Below, one piece after another: positions 13,311 through 18,415 of a DNA stretch of 18,415 nt. Source of the stretch: JBFMFE01 sp040752295 (GTDB lineage Bacteria > UBP15 > UBA6099 > JBFMBQ01); assembly GCA_040752295.1 (NCBI GenBank), contig JBFMFE010000208.1, positions 1-18,415 of the forward strand, written 5' to 3'. The notes below the pieces were generated by a model, which saw only the letters and a list, made by a program, of their open reading frames with translations, ran no database searches and was not told where the DNA came from. A program made the position numbers and the translations under genes. Each line of letters begins with the position of its first letter. Position 1 is the first letter of the stretch.

Positions 13311-14459
13311 ATGAAAGAACGAAGCCCGCGCCTTGCCCCGGAAGCCTTCGAGGAGCCTGTTTACGTCACGCGCCCGATCCTGCCCGATCTGCGCGCGTTC
13401 ACAGCCAGACTTGAACGTATATGGGAGACAAGGTGGTTTACCAACAAGGGCGCATTGCACGAAGAATTCGGGACCGAACTCGCACGGTATTTGAAGGTTC
13501 CCTACCTGAGCCTGTTCAACAACGGAACCATCGCGCTACTCACCGCGTGCCGATGCCTCGAGTTGTCCGGCGAGGTCATCACCACGCCCTTCACCTTCCC
13601 AGCCACGCCGCACGTTCTGACCTGGAACCACATCACCCCGGTGTTCTGCGACATCGAACCGCGGACCATGAACATGGACGCGCGCAGGATAGAACCCCTG
13701 ATCACCCGGGAAACCACGGGCATCCTTGCCGTGCACGTGTACGGCGCGCCCTGCGACGTCCAGGCGATCCGGGAAGTCGCCGTCCGCCGCGGGCTAAAAG
13801 TAATCTACGACGCGGCGCACGCTTTCGGCGTGGAAGTGAACGGCGAGGGAATCGGCAATTTCGGCGACGTCACCATGATGAGCTTTCACGCCACCAAGTT
13901 GTTTCACACTGCCGAGGGCGGCGCCCTGATCGTGAAAGACCCTGAAAGGCACGCCAGGATCGAATTGATGAAAAACTTCGGCATCGTGAGCGAGGAGGAA
14001 GTGGTTCTGCCCGGCATCAACGGCAAAATGAGCGAGCTTCATGCCGCGCTCGGCCTGGCGGTTCTTGAATGCGTGAGCGGGGAGATGGAAAAAAGAAAAC
14101 GCCTCGCTGAAGTCTATCGGCAATCTCTGGCGAATATGGAAAACCTGTCTTTACCCTGCGAGATTCCCGGCGTGAAGAGCAACTACCAGTATTTTGTCGT
14201 CAGGATTCATCCAGATGGTTCCGGGTTCTCCAGGGACTACGTCTACGAAAAATTAAAGGAGTACAACGTTTTCGCGAGAAAATACTTTTTTCCGCTCTGC
14301 AGCGAGTACGGGCATTACGCACGGCTTCCGAGCAGCAACCCCCGGGGATTGCCGCAGGCGCTGAAGGCGTCCCGTGAAGTTCTGTGCCTGCCCATTTACG
14401 GCGATCTCAAGCCGGAAGACGTCCGGAGAATATGTTCAATCATTAAAAGCCTGCGTTGA
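13311..14459 (+). CDS. DegT/DnrJ/EryC1 sugar aminotransferase, VioA-like
   Basis: PLP-dependent sugar aminotransferase, 382 residues, converting a nucleotide-linked ketosugar to an aminosugar. The best match by eye is to dTDP-4-dehydro-6-deoxyglucose 4-aminotransferases of the VioA type: PVYVTRPILPDLRAF, WFTNKGALHEEF, LSLFNNGTIALLTA, GEVITTPFTFPATPHVLTWN. PLP contacts visible are D167 in IYDAAHAFG and the Schiff-base lysine K196 in SFHATKLFHTAEGGAL. GINGKMSELHAALGL is also typical. ATG 13311 is preceded by AAGGA about nine bases away. No gene for the keto-sugar precursor (glucose-1-phosphate thymidylyltransferase or dehydratase) lies in the window, so it must be made elsewhere. Neighbouring methyltransferases and the glycosyltransferase suggest an N- or O-modified aminodeoxysugar in a surface glycan. 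Confidence 0.92.
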   Translation: MKERSPRLAPEAFEEPVYVTRPILPDLRAFTARLERIWETRWFTNKGALHEEFGTELARYLKVPYLSLFNNGTIALLTACRCLELSGEVITTPFTFPATPHVLTWNHITPVFCDIEPRTMNMDARRIEPLITRETTGILAVHVYGAPCDVQAIREVAVRRGLKVIYDAAHAFGVEVNGEGIGNFGDVTMMSFHATKLFHTAEGGALIVKDPERHARIELMKNFGIVSEEEVVLPGINGKMSELHAALGLAVLECVSGEMEKRKRLAEVYRQSLANMENLSLPCEIPGVKSNYQYFVVRIHPDGSGFSRDYVYEKLKEYNVFARKYFFPLCSEYGHYARLPSSNPRGLPQALKASREVLCLPIYGDLKPEDVRRICSIIKSLR

Positions 14460-14481
14460 ATCGTCTTCGGGAAATACGGTC

Positions 14482-15561
14482 ATGCCCAGAGTCAGCGTAG
14501 TCATCCCGGCATACAATCACGAAAAGTATATCGCAGGAACGATCCAGAGCGTTCTCGACCAGACGTACGGTGATTTTGAAATCGTGCTCGTGGACGATGC
14601 TTCCACCGACGGCACGCCCGGAATTATAAAACGGTTCCATGACCCGCGCCTTAAGGCTTTTTATCTTGAAACCAACCGTGGGGCGTCGGCAGCCGCTTCC
14701 ATGTGCGTGCAGGAGTCCGCCGGGGAATACGTCGCTTTCCTGAACTCCGATGACCAGTTTTTCCCGGACAAGCTCGAAAAACAGGTCCGGTTTCTGGACG
14801 CGCACCCGCACGTCGGCGCCTTGTTCGGTTACGCGCACATCGTTGACGACGCCGGGCGCGAACTGCGGGACGTCGGCCATCCTTACCGCACCATTTTTAT
14901 CAAGGAGAACCGGACGCGCTTCCAGTGGCTGGCTCACTTTTTCCACGTGGGCAACTGCCTGTGCCACTCCAGCGCGATGATCAGGCGCACGTGCTATGAG
15001 AAGGTGGGACTGTACGATAAGCGGTACTTTCAACTGCCGGACTTCGACCTCTGGGTGCGGCTGTGCCTAAAGTATGAAATCCACGTCGTCCCCGAGGACC
15101 TGGTCCGCTTCCGTGTGCGGAAAGACCGCGCCGGGGTAAGCGCAGACAGCCCCGACGCCAGGGTCAGAAAAGTATGGGAGGTCAGCCGCATCCTCGACAA
15201 TTACCTCCGGATCAGGGACCCGGGCGATTTCCTGAAAGTGTTCCCCGAGGCGGATAAATTCCATTATGAGATCACGCCGGAGTTGACACCCTTCATCCTC
15301 GCCTTGATCGCCATGGATACAGGCAAAGCCTCGCACCGGCTTTTCGCCATGAACACGCTGTATGATCTTCTCGCGGAAGAGGAAACCGCAGCCCTCATAC
15401 GGGGCGCGTGCGGGTTTTCACACAAGGACCTGTGCCGGCTGGCCGGAGAATGCGACCTCTTCAACATTCTCCCCATGGAGAGGATCAACAGGCTGCTGAA
15501 CACCGCGCCCGGGAGAGCCGCTCGGAAAATCTACCGGCTGAAAAAGCGGATTATAAAATGA
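14482..15561 (+). CDS. Glycosyltransferase family 2
   Basis: GT-A-fold inverting glycosyltransferase, 359 residues, transferring a sugar from a nucleotide donor to a growing lipid-linked or surface glycan on the cytoplasmic side. It opens RVSVVIPAYNHEKYIAGTIQ. VLVDDASTDGT (about 36-45) provides the nucleotide-binding aspartates, and FLNSDDQFFPDKLEKQV (87-103) carries the metal-binding DxD equivalent (SDD, 89-91). YFQLPDFDLWVRLCLKYEI contains the downstream acidic residue region (the ED-like motif). The C-terminal about 110 residues have no clear motif, and the end is basic (RKIYRLKKRIIK), perhaps a membrane-surface contact. ATG 14482 is chosen by the conserved opening; the Shine-Dalgarno is weak. 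Donor and acceptor are unknown. Confidence 0.9.
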   Translation: MPRVSVVIPAYNHEKYIAGTIQSVLDQTYGDFEIVLVDDASTDGTPGIIKRFHDPRLKAFYLETNRGASAAASMCVQESAGEYVAFLNSDDQFFPDKLEKQVRFLDAHPHVGALFGYAHIVDDAGRELRDVGHPYRTIFIKENRTRFQWLAHFFHVGNCLCHSSAMIRRTCYEKVGLYDKRYFQLPDFDLWVRLCLKYEIHVVPEDLVRFRVRKDRAGVSADSPDARVRKVWEVSRILDNYLRIRDPGDFLKVFPEADKFHYEITPELTPFILALIAMDTGKASHRLFAMNTLYDLLAEEETAALIRGACGFSHKDLCRLAGECDLFNILPMERINRLLNTAPGRAARKIYRLKKRIIK

Positions 15562-15599
15562 TTCTCAGCGGTGGAATTAACGGGGAGCTTTCAGGGTGA
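15558..15599 (+). other. Bridging mini-ORF between glycosyltransferase and radical SAM genes
   Basis: A 13-codon ORF (MILSGGINGELSG) starts at ATG 15558, overlapping the glycosyltransferase stop as ATGA. It ends at 15599, overlapping the radical SAM start as GTGA. It also contains that gene's Shine-Dalgarno (GGGGAG, 15582-15587). It may act only as a translational bridge. There is no sign that the peptide itself has a function. Confidence 0.3.
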
Positions 15600-16606
15600 A
15601 ACCGTACCCCATTGTTCATTTTGAGATATTCGGCAAGTGTAACGGCAGGTGCCCTCATTGCATTACCGGGACCGGGAACCACCCCAAGGGCGGGGCGGTC
15701 GATGTAGAGACTTTCTTTTCCTGCTTGAAAAAGCTCGTGGAACTCAAACTGGTGGACCGTGATGCAAGCACGGTCTATTTATACAATTGGGGGGAGCCTT
15801 TTTTACATCCTGATTTTTGCGATATCGTGGCAGCCGTTAACGAGTTGGACTTGAAGTACGGCATCAGCACAAACGCGTCTGTGTTACCGGACATGAACAG
15901 TGACGTGACCAGGAACCTGCGAATAGTAATGGTTTCCATGCCCGGTTTTTCGCAGTCTTCCTATGACAAAATTCACGGGTTTCAATTCGAAAAAATCAAG
16001 GAAAACATCATAACGATTTCTGAAAAATTAAGGGAGACCGGGTGCCGGGGCATCTTAAGGCTGCTGTTTCACATCTACCAGTTTAACCTGGACGAGTTGT
16101 ACGAGTGCGGTAAGTTCGCCGCGAAAATCGGGGCCGATTTCTGCCCTTATTATGCGGGCATCAATGACTGGTACAAAGCAAAGAGTTATTTAAACAAAAC
16201 TCTGACATACGAAGAGCTGGATAAAATTTCAAGAGACATCATAATGTCTCCTTTTCTGGAAAGTATCCGGAAAGCCGCCAAAAAGAAATGCCGCATGCAT
16301 GACAAATATCTGGTCGTCAATGAACGCGGGGATATCATTACCTGCTGCAAACTCCCCTTGGATCATCCGGACATTTTGTGCGGGAGCGTTCTGCATGGAG
16401 ACATGGAGGAGATATTGAGGAAAAAGCTCACGCAGGCGGTCTGCAGGGAATGCCTGTCGCTGGGGCTGGCTTATGAGGACGAGATGATCCTGAAGCCCGA
16501 TTTTTATTATAAAAGTCTGTCCGCACACAGGCCGTCCGCCGGGCTGAAGCGGTTTATTCCCCCGTGGTGCAGGAAGCTTCTGCGCCGCATCGTGCCGCTT
16601 CGGTGA
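15596..16606 (+). CDS. Radical SAM protein with SPASM-like cysteine cluster
   Basis: Radical SAM enzyme, 336 residues. The [4Fe-4S] motif CNGRCPHC has C15, C19 and C22 (CxxxCxxC). YNWGEPFLHPDF is the GGEP-type SAM-binding motif, and GISTNASVLPD the next strand. A C-terminal set of cysteines (C232, C250, C251, C262 and C283-x-x-C286) resembles a SPASM or twitch domain for auxiliary clusters. GTG 15596 has GGGGAG eight bases upstream. SPASM enzymes include peptide maturases, sulfatase maturases and aminoglycoside dehydrogenases; SPASM-like proteins also occur in polysaccharide clusters with undefined roles. The context here favours oxidation, dehydration or epimerisation of a sugar. No precursor peptide gene is visible nearby apart from the 13-codon bridge. 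Reaction and substrate are not determinable from the sequence. Confidence 0.85.
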   Translation: MKPYPIVHFEIFGKCNGRCPHCITGTGNHPKGGAVDVETFFSCLKKLVELKLVDRDASTVYLYNWGEPFLHPDFCDIVAAVNELDLKYGISTNASVLPDMNSDVTRNLRIVMVSMPGFSQSSYDKIHGFQFEKIKENIITISEKLRETGCRGILRLLFHIYQFNLDELYECGKFAAKIGADFCPYYAGINDWYKAKSYLNKTLTYEELDKISRDIIMSPFLESIRKAAKKKCRMHDKYLVVNERGDIITCCKLPLDHPDILCGSVLHGDMEEILRKKLTQAVCRECLSLGLAYEDEMILKPDFYYKSLSAHRPSAGLKRFIPPWCRKLLRRIVPLR

Positions 16607-16633
16607 AGCGGGTATCCGGCAACAACCCACGCC

Positions 16634-18184
16634 ATGATTCAAGAACCTCCAGAGAACGGCCCGCGGAAATATTCTCTTAAGCTGCTGAACAACACCGTTT
16701 ATAACCTTCTGGGCGCCCTATGGGGTCTTGTACTGTCCCTAGTCACCACTCCCTATATCGTGCGCGGTCTGGGCGAGGACCTGTTCGGGCTGTTTTCCAT
16801 CGTGATGGTCGTGATGGGTTATTTCACGCTGCTGGACGTCGGACTTGGCACGGCGGCGATCAAGTTCCTTGCCGAGCCGCGGCGTCTGGAGGACAAGACC
16901 GAAGCCTCCCGCATACTCGGCACCGTGCAGGCGTCGAATATCGTCCTTGGTCTTGCAGGGGCGATGACCATGTACCTGGGCGCCGGTTTCATATCGGACA
17001 GGGTGTTGTCCCTCCCGGACGGCTTGCACGCCGCGGCGGTCTCCGCGTTTCGCGTCTGCTCGGCGATATTCTTCATCAACCTCATCTTTTCCCTTTACTG
17101 GGCGATTCCCCAGGCGTTGCAGCGCTTCGACGTCCTGGCGCGAATGCGGGTGCCGGTCTTCACTGTGCAGACCCTGGGCATGGTGGCGGTTCTGCATCTG
17201 GGATATTCCCTGATTCCGCTGTTGTATTTTTACGGTATTGTGACGCTCATGTCCCTTTTTTACTACTACGGGGTGTCGCGGCGGCTGCTGCCGCGGGGAT
17301 ACTCCCTGCTGCCGCGCTTCGACGCCGAGATGTTCCGCAAACTGTTTTCATTCGGGCTTTACGCCTCGATAAGCAGAATATCCACGATTCTGGTGTTTCA
17401 ACTCGACCGGATTCTCATCGCTGTTTTCCTGTCGGTCAGCGACGTGAGTTTTTATGTGGTGCCCGCGATGCTGGCAGGATATATTCAGCGCATACCCGCG
17501 CTTCTTGCTCCCGTTATCCTTCCGTCCGCGAGCGAACTGGACGCGGAGGGCAGGCGGGACAGGCTCGAGCGGCTTTATACCGACGGCGTCAAATATTCAT
17601 GCCTCGTGTCTCTGCCTATATTCGTGGTTGTTGCCGTCCTGTCGCGCGAGATTCTCGACATCTGGATCGGTCCGGAATTTTCCCGGCGCGGCGCAGGGGC
17701 GCTCGCGCTTTTATCACTTGGGAGTTTCCTGATTTCTTTGAACACGATACCGGCGATGATAATTGTGGGCATTGGGCGGGTGGAAATTTATTCAATTTTC
17801 ACTGTCGGGACGGGTGTTATCAGTACTACTTTTTGCCTTCTGCTCATTCCCCGTTATGGCATACTGGGTGCTGCTATTGCTTTCCTGATCAGTTCATTGT
17901 TTGTGGTTCCCGCCCTGCATCTTTTCATAAATATCAAATTCAAATTAGGCGGCGTAAAGATCATTTCAGGCAATCTTGTGCGTATGGGAGCCGCCGGGGG
18001 TGCGGACTTTTTTGTATTGTTGAAAATGAAGCATATGGTGACGGGATTTCAGGATTTTCTTGTGGTATCTGTTATCGGTTTTACAATATTTTATGCAGGC
18101 ACAGTCGTATTGAAGGTCGTAACCCGGAATGAATGGGAGCTTCTGATCCTATACCTGAAAAAGGTTTTTGGGCATAAAAGATAA
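16634..18184 (+). CDS. wzx: Oligosaccharide flippase, Wzx/MVF-MATE type
   Basis: Integral inner-membrane protein, 516 residues, that flips lipid-linked oligosaccharide from the cytoplasmic to the outer face. The opening NNTVYNLLGALWGLVLSLV, then TTPYIVRGLGEDLFGLFSIV, is typical of polysaccharide biosynthesis proteins, where the first helices are followed by YIVRxLGxxxFGLFSL. Many hydrophobic segments are spread over the whole length, roughly 12-14, including VVMVVMGYFTLLDVGLG, the helix near 345-365 and the pair near 430-460. FQLDRILIAVFLSVSDVSFY is the repeat-two equivalent of the first helix. ATG 16634 follows a 27-base gap and lacks a good Shine-Dalgarno. It is the last gene of the operon and exports what the upstream glycosyltransferase and sugar enzymes build. 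No Wzy polymerase or ligase is in the window. Confidence 0.93.
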   Translation: MIQEPPENGPRKYSLKLLNNTVYNLLGALWGLVLSLVTTPYIVRGLGEDLFGLFSIVMVVMGYFTLLDVGLGTAAIKFLAEPRRLEDKTEASRILGTVQASNIVLGLAGAMTMYLGAGFISDRVLSLPDGLHAAAVSAFRVCSAIFFINLIFSLYWAIPQALQRFDVLARMRVPVFTVQTLGMVAVLHLGYSLIPLLYFYGIVTLMSLFYYYGVSRRLLPRGYSLLPRFDAEMFRKLFSFGLYASISRISTILVFQLDRILIAVFLSVSDVSFYVVPAMLAGYIQRIPALLAPVILPSASELDAEGRRDRLERLYTDGVKYSCLVSLPIFVVVAVLSREILDIWIGPEFSRRGAGALALLSLGSFLISLNTIPAMIIVGIGRVEIYSIFTVGTGVISTTFCLLLIPRYGILGAAIAFLISSLFVVPALHLFINIKFKLGGVKIISGNLVRMGAAGGADFFVLLKMKHMVTGFQDFLVVSVIGFTIFYAGTVVLKVVTRNEWELLILYLKKVFGHKR

Positions 18185-18220
18185 CGAATTAATCCGGATT
18201 TTTCCCGTGGAAGGCTTGCA

Positions 18221-18249
18221 TTGAAGGGGAAGTTGCGTGTTATTATAAT
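18221..18249 (+). promoter_or_regulatory. Predicted promoter upstream of the right-edge ORF
   Basis: TTGAAG (18221-18226) and a perfect TATAAT (18244-18249) are 17 bases apart, so transcription would start near 18256. A second TATAAT (18288-18293) lies within the palindrome downstream but has no good -35 box. The promoter would read into the hairpin leader and the ORF at 18391. Confidence 0.45.
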
Positions 18250-18274
18250 GAATACAAGGTGATTAGCAAAAAAC

Positions 18275-18309
18275 TGTGAATTTCGTGTATAATCCCGGAT
18301 TATTCACAC
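18275..18309. repeat. Nested inverted repeats near the right edge
   Basis: ATAATCC (18289-18295), one C, and GGATTAT (18297-18303) form a perfect inverted repeat. GTGT (18285-18288) and ACAC (18306-18309) extend it imperfectly. A second pair, TGTGAAT (18275-18281) and ATTCACA (18302-18308), overlaps it, so two alternative pairings compete. It may be an operator, a recombination or transposon-end sequence, or an RNA switch. None is proven. Confidence 0.5.
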
Positions 18310-18325
18310 TCCCCCCTGAAGAAAA

Positions 18326-18385
18326 GAGCCTCCTGAGCCGATTATCATAGAGAGATGTAACAAAAACAAGGCTGAAAGGAGGCTC
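18326..18385 (+). promoter_or_regulatory. Leader hairpin that would sequester a Shine-Dalgarno
   Basis: GAGCCTCCT (18326-18334) is perfectly complementary to AGGAGGCTC (18377-18385), which contains the Shine-Dalgarno AGGAGG (18377-18382) of the ORF at 18391. Inside it, AGCC (18336-18339) pairs with GGCT (18370-18373), leaving a 30-base loop. Folding would hide the ribosome binding site. This kind of control is well known for transposase genes, among others. Confidence 0.6.
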
Positions 18386-18390
18386 ACCCT

Positions 18391-18415
18391 ATGGGTGAAA
18401 CGAATTATACCACAA
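18391..18415 (+). CDS. Start of an unidentified ORF, cut off by window end
   Basis: Only eight codons are visible (MGETNYTT), so no family can be named. The start is supported by a strong AGGAGG eight bases upstream and a promoter near 18221-18249. The preceding hairpin that hides the Shine-Dalgarno, and the nested inverted repeats, are compatible with a transposase gene of an insertion sequence, but that is inference from layout only. Confidence 0.5.

Noticed and set aside
12476..13312. Leftward ORF opposite the second methyltransferase
   Set aside because: Antisense shadow of a gene with a clear SAM motif.
16720..18132. Long alternative-frame ORF across the flippase gene
   Set aside because: Arg/Gly-rich out-of-frame reading; the membrane protein in the other frame is unmistakable.
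1..18415. CRISPR arrays, tRNA or rRNA genes
   Set aside because: No regularly spaced direct repeats and no tRNA-like or rRNA-like sequence were noticed on reading; an automated scan was not possible.

Overview
The window is a GC-rich bacterial segment. It has Shine-Dalgarno starts, many GTG starts, sigma70-like promoter boxes, a twin-arginine signal peptide and a Wzx-type flippase cluster. The CoA-centred gene content (ADP-forming acyl-CoA synthetase, thiolase-like proteins, DUF35 proteins) is common in anaerobic, often uncultivated bacteria. The sequence alone does not fix a phylum.

Layout from left to right. (1) The 3' part of an aspartokinase gene (lysC) is followed at once by a Tat-exported calcineurin-like metallophosphoesterase. 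(2) A leftward gene for a fused ADP-forming acyl-CoA synthetase is divergent from a rightward series of genes, and the two directions appear to share overlapping promoter boxes near 4784-4835. (3) The rightward series (4890-11757) holds four genes that look like one metabolic unit: thiolase-like A, thiolase-like B, and two small Zn-ribbon/OB-fold (DUF35) proteins. Neither thiolase-like protein shows the canonical nucleophilic cysteine, and B also lacks the usual GHP histidine. (4) This unit is interrupted twice. A beta-class DNA methyltransferase plus PD-(D/E)XK endonuclease pair lies between the thiolases and becomes AT-rich in the endonuclease. An MNT nucleotidyltransferase/HEPN pair and a second small-protein/nucleotidyltransferase pair lie between thiolase B and the DUF35 genes. 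The HEPN gene has a probable C-terminal frameshift. (5) After a 207-base gap with a good promoter, a tightly packed rightward operon (11965-18184) encodes surface-glycan functions: two SAM methyltransferases, a VioA-like sugar aminotransferase, a family 2 glycosyltransferase, a radical SAM protein with a C-terminal cysteine cluster, and a Wzx-like flippase. (6) The right edge holds a promoter, an imperfect palindrome, and a hairpin that would bury the ribosome binding site of an ORF cut off by the window end. This layout is reminiscent of the start of a mobile element.

How the genes may work together. The synthetase would interconvert an acid and its acyl-CoA with ATP. The cysteine-less thiolase-fold proteins with DUF35 partners resemble the steroid side-chain aldolase Ltp2-ChsH2(DUF35) more than ordinary thiolases, so a C-C bond-cleaving or -forming acyl-CoA lyase is the most interesting hypothesis here. 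The substrate is unknown. The glycan operon probably makes and exports an amino-deoxysugar-containing repeat unit. The restriction and nucleotidyltransferase modules look like independent defence or addiction cassettes lodged within the metabolic genes.
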